Shown here one piece after another: positions 1 through 7,099 of a stretch of 37,966 bases of DNA. The DNA comes from Candidatus Microgenomates bacterium (GTDB lineage Bacteria; Patescibacteriota; Microgenomatia; UBA1400; UBA12108): NCBI GenBank assembly GCA_003576945.1, contig QEVC01000012.1, forward strand, positions 1-37,966, in the 5' to 3' direction. Position numbers and translations under genes: made by a program. The notes under the pieces were generated by a model, which had not been told where the DNA came from, ran no database searches, and worked only from the letters and a program-made list of their open reading frames with translations. How positions within the stretch are numbered: the first letter of the stretch is position 1; the number at the start of each line of letters is the position of its first letter.

Positions 1-678
1 TACTTAAATGGAGTCAGTTTAATTGACAAACCATTAAGTGAGAGGCGCAATATCCTCGAAAAAGTATTAAAGCCAAAAAGCATTCTCAGTCTTAATTCAC
101 AAATCGAAACTGATGATCCTAATGAGATTAGGCAGTATCATGCTGAGCAGTTATCAGCCGGACTAGAGGGGGTGTTGGTTAAGAAGGTGAGTGGGGTATA
201 TCAACCAGGAAGATCTGGTTTTAACTGGGTTAAGTTAAAAGAGGTAGAGAATAGTGAGGGTAAGCTCTCAGATACGATAGATTGTGTGGTCATGGGCTAC
301 TACTGGGGGAAGGGGAAGCGGAGTGGGTTTGGGATTGGAGCATTTTTGGTGGGCGTGGCGGGTGAAGATAAAATATTAACCATCGCTAAGATCGGGACCG
401 GGCTAACTGATGAGCAGTTTAAACTGCTGTACGGTCGCCTAGGCAAAATAGAATGTAGTAAGCAACCAGATATGTATGTGGTGGAAAAGAGCTTAACCCC
501 CGATGTTTGGGTCGAGCCGCGAATAGTGGTGGAGATCGCGGCGGATGAGATAACCACGTCGCCGAGCCATAGCGCTGGCTACTCCCTACGCTTTCCCCGA
601 TTGGTTAAGTTTAGAGATGACAAAAGTGTGACTGAGATTACGACATATACAGAAATAGAGCAAATGTATGGACAATAA
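1..678 (+). CDS. lig: ATP-dependent DNA ligase, C-terminal part (5' end outside window)
   Basis: The reading frame is open from base 1 and ends with TAA at 676-678, so about 225 C-terminal residues are present and the start lies upstream. The visible part holds ligase motif IV (EGVLVKK), the following Tyr-x-Pro-Gly-Arg-Ser stretch, and motif V (NWVKLK), then an OB-fold-like C-terminal domain. These are the nucleotidyltransferase motifs of ATP-dependent DNA ligases of the archaeal/bacterial LigB type, which seal nicks through a lysine-AMP intermediate. The motif I lysine is outside the window. The stop overlaps the start of the next gene by 11 nt, so the two are probably co-transcribed. Confidence 0.88.
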   Translation, partial: YLNGVSLIDKPLSERRNILEKVLKPKSILSLNSQIETDDPNEIRQYHAEQLSAGLEGVLVKKVSGVYQPGRSGFNWVKLKEVENSEGKLSDTIDCVVMGYYWGKGKRSGFGIGAFLVGVAGEDKILTIAKIGTGLTDEQFKLLYGRLGKIECSKQPDMYVVEKSLTPDVWVEPRIVVEIAADEITTSPSHSAGYSLRFPRLVKFRDDKSVTEITTYTEIEQMYGQ

Positions 679-964
679 CAAGATTCAACCTACTTTACTT
701 GGGGATATTTTGGCAAAATACAAACCAAAAGAAGATGGGAAGTATATCTCGCGAGAATTTCAGGACTATGCCTACCGACTTGCCATTGACCTCGACGACT
801 TAGCGCATAAATCATTGTATATGCGACTAGCGAAAAATACGCCGAGAGGACTCTTGGATGCGGCTCGGACTTTTGCCTTAGATGCGCCGAACGCACGGAG
901 TAAAGGGCGGATATTTATGTGGAAACTAAGAGAGCTGAAGTCTAAGCTAGGACAAGTGAAATAG
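668..964 (+). CDS. Small soluble protein of unknown function
   Basis: A 98-residue, basic, mostly helical protein that I do not recognise. The ATG lies inside the last codons of the ligase gene (11-nt overlap), which suggests translational coupling. It has no signal peptide, membrane segment or cysteine. The phrase LGDILAKYKP near the N-terminus and the Arg/Lys-rich C-terminus resemble small nucleic-acid-associated proteins, but that is only an impression. Its position directly after a DNA ligase makes a DNA-related role possible. Confidence 0.65.
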   Translation: MDNNKIQPTLLGDILAKYKPKEDGKYISREFQDYAYRLAIDLDDLAHKSLYMRLAKNTPRGLLDAARTFALDAPNARSKGRIFMWKLRELKSKLGQVK

Positions 965-978
965 TATATAGTTAAGAT

Positions 979-1539
979 ATGCAGAAGTATGTTTTAACTC
1001 ATTTACCGATGGCGGTCGGGTATGGACTTTTTATCTTTGTGATCAAGGGACTTTTTCCAATCGAAGGACTGGCACATTACCTTAATTGGATGGGATGGGT
1101 GCTCGGAGTAATAATCGGGGTATTATTGTTGTTTATCGATAGAATCGTTTATACGTATAGTTATCCTGGGACACAGATTGCCCAGCAATTTTCGTGGTAT
1201 TGGAAGCAAAAGCAATACATAACAGCCCTCACCTTGCTTTATGAGCGTCGCCTTGAGGCCGAGAGGCTAACTTTTCGATCGAGTCTATTTATGGTGGTGT
1301 GGGTGCCGCTCGCATTTTTTGCTGTAACTTCGACCCCACAACTCTTTGGGAAAGGGGTAGTAATGGGAGTAATGTTGCACATTTTGTATGATAGCTGGCG
1401 GTTGCAGAAAAAAGACCCTCGGAGGCTCCACCTGCGCTTATTTTGGTTGATTAAGCGGGTGGTGACGGATGAGGAGCAACTCGTGTTTTTGTGGGTTGTG
1501 ACGGGGATATTTGGAGTACTTAGTTTGTGGGTGGGATAA
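979..1539 (+). CDS. Integral membrane protein of unknown function
   Basis: A 186-residue protein with about four hydrophobic segments: near residues 8-26, 35-54, 102-135 (possibly two) and 170-185. A basic cytoplasmic-looking stretch (LQKKDPRRLHLR) precedes the last one. I do not recognise a family. TATAGT at 967-972 lies six bases before the ATG and there is no Shine-Dalgarno, so it may have a leaderless transcript. Its TAA shares one base with the ATG of lgt (TAATG), so it is probably coupled to lipoprotein modification or at least co-expressed. Confidence 0.65.
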   Translation: MQKYVLTHLPMAVGYGLFIFVIKGLFPIEGLAHYLNWMGWVLGVIIGVLLLFIDRIVYTYSYPGTQIAQQFSWYWKQKQYITALTLLYERRLEAERLTFRSSLFMVVWVPLAFFAVTSTPQLFGKGVVMGVMLHILYDSWRLQKKDPRRLHLRLFWLIKRVVTDEEQLVFLWVVTGIFGVLSLWVG

Positions 1540-2036
1540 TGTTTCATTGGTATGGACTGATTATTGGAATTGCGGTAGTAGTTTGGTGGAATATTGCAGA
1601 ATATTTAGAGCCGAGGCTCAAAAGAATAATTCCTATCACATTACTATTATCGCTAGTAGGTGCGAGGACTTATCACGTATTTGAATACTTTAATCACTAT
1701 CAAGCTAACATTTTTGGGATGTTGGCGGTATGGAATGGGGGTTTGTCTATTTGGGGAGCTTTACTACTGGGTGGAGGGTATGTCTGGTTTTATGGGAGGA
1801 ACTTGATATGGGCAGTGGTTACGCCATTACCACTCGCGCAAGCTATTGGAAGAGTGGCAAATGGCGTAAATGGAGAATTTACCAACTTGGTTATGGGAAT
1901 CCCGTGGTGGGGGATGGAGGCAATACTGGATTTAATTTTGTTTGGAGTGATATGGAGGATCAAAAAAGAGTGGAGAGTGGTGACATATCTAGTTGGCTAT
2001 GGTTTGATCAGGCTGGCGCTAAGTCCGTATAGGTAG
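1539..2036 (+). CDS. lgt: Prolipoprotein diacylglyceryl transferase-like protein, short and divergent
   Basis: Lgt transfers diacylglycerol from phosphatidylglycerol to the lipobox cysteine of prolipoproteins in the cytoplasmic membrane. This 165-residue protein keeps recognisable Lgt landmarks: GAR-x-x-HVFEYF near 41-51, WNGGLSIWGAL near 65-75 and GRVANGVNGE at 104-113. It is far shorter than usual Lgt (about 260-300 residues). The His of the HGG motif is Trp here (W72), and the C-terminal R-x-x-x-E motif reads RLALS. The start at 1539 is chosen because the ATG overlaps the upstream stop; an upstream GTG at 1527 is less likely. It may be a minimal or altered-activity homologue. Confidence 0.75.
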   Translation: MFHWYGLIIGIAVVVWWNIAEYLEPRLKRIIPITLLLSLVGARTYHVFEYFNHYQANIFGMLAVWNGGLSIWGALLLGGGYVWFYGRNLIWAVVTPLPLAQAIGRVANGVNGEFTNLVMGIPWWGMEAILDLILFGVIWRIKKEWRVVTYLVGYGLIRLALSPYR

Positions 2037-2051
2037 TAGTATTTAAGACAT

Positions 2052-2780
2052 ATGGCAGTTGAGTGTACTCGAATTGCGTGTTATTTGGCGGGGAAAGGGG
2101 AGTTGTTGTCTCTACCTCTTGTCACTGTTGCGGGAATCGTGGATGGGATTAATCCATGTGCAATAGGAATGATGGTAATGCTACTCGGTTACCTATTAGT
2201 TTTTGTAAAAAAACCAGAGAGAGTGATTAAGACTGGCCTTTTGTATATTGGGACAGTATTTTTAACCTATTTAATAGTTGGACTTGGACTTTATTCTTTT
2301 GTTTCTCAGTTTGATTTTACAGAGGAAGCAAGAATTCTTAATTATGTAGTCGGAGGAGCACTGCTTATTGCAGGAATGATCCAGTTTAAGGACTTTTTGG
2401 GAATAGAGAGTGGACCACATCTCAGGATCCCGACTGCGTCAAAAGCGAGACTGATGTCGCTAATAGAGCGAGCGAACTATCCTACAACAATTCTGCTAGG
2501 GGTGTTGGTAACACTACTTGAGACACCATGCTCACTCCCAATATATGTAGGAACGGCCACAATACTTTCCCAATCGGGGATGGCATTTCCACTAATTGTG
2601 GCTTATTTTCTTTACTACAATTTTCTTTTTGTGCTCCCTTTGATTGTTGTTCTAATTGTGATGTGGCGTGGACAGCGGCTAATTGAGATGAAAGAGTGGG
2701 AACATAAGGCAAAGAAGTGGATGCATTTGTCTTTGGCCTTGGTTTTGCTAGGAATGGGGGCTTGGCTAATACTGGGATAG
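2052..2780 (+). CDS. ccdA: CcdA/DsbD-type transmembrane thiol-disulfide electron carrier
   Basis: A 242-residue protein with about six membrane segments. Two cysteines sit in the conserved membrane contexts of the DsbD/CcdA family: GINPCAIG (C36) and ETPCSLPIYVG (C160). The family moves reducing equivalents from cytoplasmic thioredoxin across the membrane by a disulfide exchange between these two cysteines. Length fits CcdA rather than full DsbD, since no periplasmic domains are attached. Thioredoxin and thioredoxin reductase genes follow directly, giving the complete electron route. Two more cysteines (C5, C10) near the N-terminus are unexplained. Confidence 0.88.
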   Translation: MAVECTRIACYLAGKGELLSLPLVTVAGIVDGINPCAIGMMVMLLGYLLVFVKKPERVIKTGLLYIGTVFLTYLIVGLGLYSFVSQFDFTEEARILNYVVGGALLIAGMIQFKDFLGIESGPHLRIPTASKARLMSLIERANYPTTILLGVLVTLLETPCSLPIYVGTATILSQSGMAFPLIVAYFLYYNFLFVLPLIVVLIVMWRGQRLIEMKEWEHKAKKWMHLSLALVLLGMGAWLILG

Positions 2781-2831
2781 TGGGGTATAGTTAGAGTTCA
2801 ATTATAGCAATATAGTTAAGAGGAGGGATAT

Positions 2832-3161
2832 ATGGCAGGAGCCAATACAGTTACATTGACTGATCAAAATTTTAATGATCAAGTTCTAAAATCAGATAAA
2901 CCAGTGATGGTGGATTTTTGGGCTACTTGGTGTGGGCCATGCGTGATGGCTGGGCCAGTAGTTGACGAGCTAGCGGATGAATATATGGGCAAGGTGGTAG
3001 TGGGCAAGCTAGATGTAGATGCTAACCAAGCAACTGCGCAGCGATATGGAGTAATGAGTATTCCAACAGTCATTATGTTTAAGGATGGTAAAGAGGTAGC
3101 ACGCAAAGTAGGTTTTGCGGGTAAGCCCATGTATGAAGGGCTAATAAAACAGGTTATTTAA
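2832..3161 (+). CDS. trxA: Thioredoxin
   Basis: A 109-residue classical thioredoxin with the active site WCGPC (C34 and C37) and the cis-proline motif SIPTVIMF. It has no signal peptide, so it is cytoplasmic. A clear Shine-Dalgarno (GAGGAGG at about 2820-2827) precedes the ATG. It sits between a CcdA-like membrane protein and thioredoxin reductase. In this context it would be reduced by TrxB with NADPH and would pass electrons to CcdA as well as to cytoplasmic targets. Confidence 0.97.
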   Translation: MAGANTVTLTDQNFNDQVLKSDKPVMVDFWATWCGPCVMAGPVVDELADEYMGKVVVGKLDVDANQATAQRYGVMSIPTVIMFKDGKEVARKVGFAGKPMYEGLIKQVI

Positions 3162-3181
3162 TAGAGATATAGAATATAGTT

Positions 3182-4129
3182 ATGAACAAACGCAAGGTGG
3201 CGATAGTAGGAAGTGGGCCTGCGGGTCTCGCAGCAGCCATATATACCAGTCGCGCTGAGATAGACACTGTCGTATACGCAGGGGAAGAGCCTGGAGGTCA
3301 GTTAACTAAGACAACAGAAATTGAAAACTACCCTGGGGTAGTGAGGAAGACTGGGCCAGAATTGATGGTCACGATGACGCAGCAAGCAACCAAATTTGGG
3401 GCCAGAATCGAGTATGAGACAGTTACTGATCTAGACAAGCTAAGAAGTGAATATGATGCAGTGATCCTGGCAATGGGCGCTTCACCAAGACTACTCGGAA
3501 TAGGGGAAGAGAAGTATTGGGGGAAGGGATTTTCGACTTGCGCGGTATGTGACGCGGCATTTTATAAAGGAAAAAATGTGTATGTGGTTGGCGGAGGCGA
3601 CTCAGCAATTGAAGATGCGACTGCACTGACTAAATTTGCTTCACACGTTACGATTTTAGTTAGAGGTGATAAGTGGCGGGCGAGTGTGGCTATGCAAAAG
3701 AGATTGGAGAACTACCAAGAGCAAATTACTGTGATGTGGAAGACTAACCTCAAAGAAATCCAGGGTGAGCGAGTAGAGAAGCTCGTGCTAGATGTGGATG
3801 GAGTTGAAAAAACCGTTGAGGCAGAAGGATTATTTTTTGCGATTGGACATATCCCGGCGACGGGATTTTTGAAGGATTCGAATGTAGAGCTAGATCATGA
3901 AGGCTACATCCTCACGCAAGCTGCTAAGAGCCTACAGGGAGTAAAGCTTAAGGTGGAGTGGCCTACTATGACTAATGTTGCTGGCGTGTTTGCGGCAGGA
4001 GACTGTGTGGATCATCGTTACAGACAAGCAGGGACGGCGGTGGGAATGGGGATCGCGGCTGCACTGGATTGTGAGAGGTGGCTGAATTTTAGACAACCAG
4101 AAAACTCAGAGAACCGGATAGTCGGATAG
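3182..4129 (+). CDS. trxB: Thioredoxin reductase (NADPH, FAD)
   Basis: A 315-residue low-molecular-weight thioredoxin reductase. Visible landmarks are the N-terminal FAD-binding GSGPAG motif (10-15), the redox-active pair C120-A-V-C123 followed by DAAF, the NADPH-binding GGGDSAIEDA (137-146) and the C-terminal FAD motif GVFAAGDCVD. It starts 20 nt after trxA and is presumably in the same operon. The last dozen residues are hydrophilic, and their coding DNA resembles the palindrome that follows the stop, which may be a local duplication. Confidence 0.95.
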   Translation: MNKRKVAIVGSGPAGLAAAIYTSRAEIDTVVYAGEEPGGQLTKTTEIENYPGVVRKTGPELMVTMTQQATKFGARIEYETVTDLDKLRSEYDAVILAMGASPRLLGIGEEKYWGKGFSTCAVCDAAFYKGKNVYVVGGGDSAIEDATALTKFASHVTILVRGDKWRASVAMQKRLENYQEQITVMWKTNLKEIQGERVEKLVLDVDGVEKTVEAEGLFFAIGHIPATGFLKDSNVELDHEGYILTQAAKSLQGVKLKVEWPTMTNVAGVFAAGDCVDHRYRQAGTAVGMGIAAALDCERWLNFRQPENSENRIVG

Positions 4130-4130
4130 C

Positions 4131-4166
4131 CAGATAATCAGAATTTCTGGTTGTCTGATTTATTTG
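4131..4166 (+). terminator. Hairpin after trxB, probable terminator
   Basis: Thirteen bases at 4131-4143 pair with 4145-4157 with only two G-U wobbles, followed by ATTTATTTG. It lies just after the trxB stop and before the Shine-Dalgarno of the malic enzyme gene. The loop must use some central bases and the T-run is broken, so it may be a weak terminator or an mRNA-end stabiliser. Confidence 0.5.
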
Positions 4167-4176
4167 AAAGGAATAT

Positions 4177-5349
4177 ATGGACGTTTACCAACAAGCAGTC
4201 GAATTTCACCGAAAGCACCAGGGTAAGTTGGGAGTCACACCGACTGTTTCAGTCAAGACGAGAGAGGATCTCTCACTGGTGTATACCCCAGGGGTAGCGC
4301 AAGTATGTAGAGAGGTAGCGACTAACCCGGAGGAGTCATTTAACCTCACCATGCGAGGGCGGAGTGTGGCAGTGATCTCGGACGGGTCGGCAGTTTTGGG
4401 CCTTGGCAATATTGGGGCAGTGGCCGCGATGCCGGTAATGGAGGGGAAGGCACTCTTATTTAAGCAGTTTGGGGGAGTGGATGCGGTACCGATCTGTGTG
4501 GACTTGCATACGGCGGATGAGCTAGTTGCTTTTGTGACAGCCATTGCACCGTCTTTTGGTGGGATTAACCTTGAGGATATTGCGGCACCAATATGTTTTG
4601 AGGTGGAGGATAGGTTGCAGAGTCTAGGGATACCGGTCGTGCACGACGACCAGCATGGGACGGCGATGGTAGTGACCGCGGCTCTAACTAACGCGACAAA
4701 GGTGGTCGGGAAAAAATTCGAAGACTTAACTGTTGTGATTTCGGGGGCAGGGGCGGCGGGACTAGCCATTGCACAGATGTTACTATCCCTCGATCGAGAG
4801 AATGGCAAGCTGGTGAAAGTTGAAGGGAAGAGGGTAAAAGAGGTAATAATCCTAGATAGTAAGGGGGTTATAACGGCGGATGGAAAGGGATTAAAAGCGG
4901 AGTTTGCCAAGATAACTAATCAGAGTGGGAGGAGTGGAGGACTAGCCGAAGCGATAGTGGGAGCTGATGCGTTTATTGGGGTGTCAAAAGGCGGGATAAT
5001 GACGCCGGAGATGGTTAAGAATATGGCCCAAGATGCGATAGTCCTCGGGATGGCGAACCCGAATCCCGAAATATTGCCTGAGGTGGCCAAGGCGGCAGGA
5101 GCCGCAGTGGTGGGGACAGGGAGGTCGGATTACCCGAACCAGGTTAATAATTCTTTGATCTTCCCTGGACTATTTAAGGGGCTACTAAAAGCGAGGATTA
5201 CTAAAGTGACACCAGCAATTAGACAGGCGGCCTCGGCGGCCTTAGCAAGGCTAGTGGAGCCGACAGCGGACAAGATACTACCCAATATGTTTGATCCCGG
5301 GATGGCCGAGGCAATAGCTGAGGAGGTGGTTAAACATAAGGTAGTTTGA
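4177..5349 (+). CDS. NAD(P)-dependent malic enzyme (short bacterial form)
   Basis: Malic enzyme oxidatively decarboxylates malate to pyruvate and CO2, making NAD(P)H. The 390-residue length fits the short archaeal/bacterial type without a phosphotransacetylase domain. Motifs seen are VYTPGVAQVC (catalytic Tyr), SDGSAVLGLGNIG, the catalytic Lys region MEGKALLFKQFGG, metal and substrate ligands in DDQHGTA, and the Rossmann segment VISGAGAAGLAIA. The Shine-Dalgarno GAAAGGA precedes ATG. Its 3' end overlaps by 20 bp the convergent vapC gene. With NADP specificity it could feed the thioredoxin system upstream, but I cannot read cofactor choice from the sequence with certainty. Confidence 0.93.
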   Translation: MDVYQQAVEFHRKHQGKLGVTPTVSVKTREDLSLVYTPGVAQVCREVATNPEESFNLTMRGRSVAVISDGSAVLGLGNIGAVAAMPVMEGKALLFKQFGGVDAVPICVDLHTADELVAFVTAIAPSFGGINLEDIAAPICFEVEDRLQSLGIPVVHDDQHGTAMVVTAALTNATKVVGKKFEDLTVVISGAGAAGLAIAQMLLSLDRENGKLVKVEGKRVKEVIILDSKGVITADGKGLKAEFAKITNQSGRSGGLAEAIVGADAFIGVSKGGIMTPEMVKNMAQDAIVLGMANPNPEILPEVAKAAGAAVVGTGRSDYPNQVNNSLIFPGLFKGLLKARITKVTPAIRQAASAALARLVEPTADKILPNMFDPGMAEAIAEEVVKHKVV

Positions 5350-5719
5350 GGATTTTGAGATTAGGGATACCTACAAAATCTTTGGTGTTAAGTGTAGCTA
5401 GGTGTGCACCATAGTGGATGGCAGTTGCGGCAATCGCGGCGTCGGCAAAGGAGGGGTGATAATCTCTCATAATTTTCCCAGCAATTTCTGCGACTTTTTG
5501 TGAGTACATGAGAATGTCGAGCTCTGATAAAGTTTGATTGAGCAAGGATAGTGGGGATTTGCGTAGAGTGCTGGCTCCAGAATATAGTTCTTGGATTGTA
5601 ATTGGAGATATCGAGAATGAGTCATCCAAGTGACTATTGATCAGACTAAATTGAACTGAATCTTGTCCTTTGAGTCTCAGGTGATCTATGATGATATTGG
5701 TATCTAGGATGATTACCAT
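5330..5719 (-). CDS. vapC: VapC-type PIN-domain ribonuclease toxin
   Basis: A 129-residue PIN-domain protein. The acidic catalytic set is present: D6 in ILDTNIIID, E44 in ITIQELYSG and D93 in SFADAAIAATA, with a further TLNTKDF motif. VapC toxins cleave RNA, usually tRNA or rRNA, and are held inactive by a cognate antitoxin. The start overlaps the end of the upstream antitoxin gene by 7 nt, typical of co-translated TA pairs. The end overlaps the malic enzyme gene by 20 bp in convergent orientation. Confidence 0.9.
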   Translation of the reverse strand: MVIILDTNIIIDHLRLKGQDSVQFSLINSHLDDSFSISPITIQELYSGASTLRKSPLSLLNQTLSELDILMYSQKVAEIAGKIMRDYHPSFADAAIAATAIHYGAHLATLNTKDFVGIPNLKILKLPYV

Positions 5720-6012
5720 GCTTTGCGGAGCTCTTTAGCTGCTTTTTGTTCAATTCTTCTCTGTCTCGCTTCTCTCTCTGGCCAGTCGTCACCTGCCCAT
5801 GCTCCCTGGGTAGACTTGAGAATTTTGAGATAGGCGAGGTTTTTGGCTCTTTGAGAGGTCTGAATGTCAGTGAAGGGTTCAAAAGTGATTTTTTGATCAG
5901 GAGTGACTGTAACAAAATATTGGACTGGATCCGTGATTCCAAGCGCTTTCCTGGCAAATCTAGGGATGACAACTTGATGTTTGGCGTTGCTGGTGGCGAT
6001 TGAGTTGAGCAT
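5713..6012 (-). CDS. vapB: VapB-type antitoxin with SpoVT-AbrB DNA-binding fold
   Basis: A 99-residue protein. The N-terminal 50 residues fit a swapped-hairpin AbrB domain (KHQVVIPRFARKALGI near 11-26), which binds DNA as a dimer. The C-terminal half is charged and helical (REARQRRIEQKAAKEL), the usual toxin-wrapping region. It is translated just before the PIN toxin. The ATG at 6012 lies nine bases after a -10 element, so the transcript is probably leaderless. A perfect 9-bp inverted repeat overlaps that -10 and is a natural autorepression operator. Confidence 0.85.
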   Translation of the reverse strand: MLNSIATSNAKHQVVIPRFARKALGITDPVQYFVTVTPDQKITFEPFTDIQTSQRAKNLAYLKILKSTQGAWAGDDWPEREARQRRIEQKAAKELRKAW

Positions 6013-6014
6013 GT

Positions 6015-6050
6015 AAGTAATAATTTATTACTTTTACTACTTTTTGTCAA
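6015..6050 (-). promoter_or_regulatory. vapBC promoter with overlapping palindromic operator
   Basis: On the minus strand TTGACA (6050-6045), a 17-nt spacer and TAAATT (6027-6022) form a good promoter. AAGTAATAA at 6015-6023 and its exact reverse complement at 6025-6033 flank one base and cover the -10 box. Binding there by the AbrB-type antitoxin would block transcription; this is inferred from the usual TA autoregulation. Confidence 0.75.
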
Positions 6051-6192
6051 GAGTATGATTAACTAGCATATGGATTTGCCAGTGATGACGTGGAGCGAGC
6101 TGGAACCAGATTTGAGAGATCAGAGTATGCTCGGGGGAAGGATAAGTTTAAGGTTGCATACTAACAGGTTAGTTTGAGATAGTTTGGTAGGC

Positions 6193-6221
6193 TTGGCGTT
6201 AAATGTTAATTACTGTATAGT
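6193..6221 (+). promoter_or_regulatory. Promoter of the DsbA-like gene
   Basis: TTGGCG (6193-6198), a 17-nt spacer and TATAGT (6216-6221) precede the gene starting at 6262, leaving a leader of about 35 nt that carries a strong Shine-Dalgarno (GGGAGGAG, 6248-6255). Confidence 0.65.
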
Positions 6222-6261
6222 AGGAATAGTTTACTATCGATATATTTGGGAGGAGTTTATT

Positions 6262-7026
6262 ATGAAGCAGACGATCCAGCAATACGCAATGGTCATATTA
6301 CTAGTAGTTGGATCATATTTTCTCGGTGTCTATAAAACAAAAACAGAGATGCTAGAAAAAGGAATTGGAACAGGTACACAACAAGTAGCACAACAACCAA
6401 CTGCACCAACAACAATTGATTTGGGCGTGATTAAAGATAAGTTTGACGGCAAGCATATTACGTTTGGGAAAAAGGATGCGGACTTGATTATCACGGAAGT
6501 GTCGGATCCGTCTTGTCCATTCTGTCATATTGCAGCAGGACTACATCCTGAGCTTAATAACACTAGTGCTCAGTTTAAGTTGAAAGCAGATGGGGGGACT
6601 TATGTTCCACCAGTTCCAGAGATCAAGAAGTTGGTTGATGCGGGTAAGGCATCGTTCTTGTTCCTCTATTCGAATGGACATGGCAACGGCGAAGTCGGGA
6701 CACAAGCACTGTATTGTGCGTACGAACAGGGTAAGTTCTGGGAAGCGCACGATAAGCTAATGACAAAAGCAGGCTATGATCTCATTAATGATGTGGTGCG
6801 CAATGATCTAACCAAGGCCAACGAATTAGTTAAATTAATCGGTAACTCAGTTGATGGTAAGAAGTTGCAATCTTGTCTAGATAGTAAAAAATATGCCGGA
6901 AAGCCAGCTGAAGATATGGCAATCGTACAGTCTCTGACTGGAGGTTCAGGAACGCCAACCTTCTTTATAAACGAGAAAATCGTAGGAGGTGCGCAATCCT
7001 GGAGCGCATTTGAGCCACTACTTTAA
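6262..7026 (+). CDS. Membrane-anchored DsbA-like thiol-disulfide oxidoreductase
   Basis: The chosen ATG (6262) follows GGGAGGAG, giving 254 residues. An N-terminal membrane anchor (about 9-23) is followed by a linker rich in Gln, Thr and Pro, then a DsbA/thioredoxin-fold domain with active site C85-P-F-C88 in DPSCPFCHIA and the cis-proline segment GTPTFFINE near the end. Proteins of this type oxidise or isomerise disulfides outside the cytoplasmic membrane. A second cysteine pair (in ALYCAYEQ and QSCLDSK) probably forms a structural disulfide as in related DsbA-like proteins. The CcdA, TrxA and TrxB genes lie 2-3 kb upstream. It ends in a strong intrinsic terminator. Confidence 0.88.
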   Translation: MKQTIQQYAMVILLVVGSYFLGVYKTKTEMLEKGIGTGTQQVAQQPTAPTTIDLGVIKDKFDGKHITFGKKDADLIITEVSDPSCPFCHIAAGLHPELNNTSAQFKLKADGGTYVPPVPEIKKLVDAGKASFLFLYSNGHGNGEVGTQALYCAYEQGKFWEAHDKLMTKAGYDLINDVVRNDLTKANELVKLIGNSVDGKKLQSCLDSKKYAGKPAEDMAIVQSLTGGSGTPTFFINEKIVGGAQSWSAFEPLL

Positions 7027-7058
7027 AAATACAGACTAATAAGTCTCGCAAGCCAATC

Positions 7059-7084
7059 AAACTCCCGACATGTCGGGAGTTTTT
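7059..7084 (+). terminator. Intrinsic terminator after the DsbA-like gene
   Basis: A perfect 12-bp palindrome (7059-7070 with 7071-7082; AAACTCCCGACA and its complement) runs into five T residues. It also lies at the -35 position of the next promoter, so the two elements are interleaved. Confidence 0.85.
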
Positions 7085-7092
7085 GGTATAAT
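7064..7092 (+). promoter_or_regulatory. Promoter of the 7TM gene, leaderless
   Basis: TATAAT at 7087-7092 is seven bases before the ATG at 7100. CCGACA at 7064-7069, 17 nt upstream, is a partial -35 match inside the terminator stem. No Shine-Dalgarno is present. Confidence 0.65.
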
Positions 7093-7099
7093 GGCGAGA

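Noticed and set aside
4206-4910. Long minus-strand frame opposite the malic enzyme gene
   Set aside because: Ser/Thr/Pro-rich low-complexity translation with no motif, fully covered by a well-supported enzyme gene on the plus strand.
6015-6033. Inverted repeat at vapB as an att site or insertion footprint
   Set aside because: Its exact overlap with the -10 box of a toxin-antitoxin operon fits an operator better.
6070-6177. 35-codon plus-strand ORF between vapBC and the DsbA-like gene
   Set aside because: No ribosome-binding site or leaderless -10 at its start and no recognisable motif; its 3' end approaches the DsbA promoter. Possibly a relic, but not supported.
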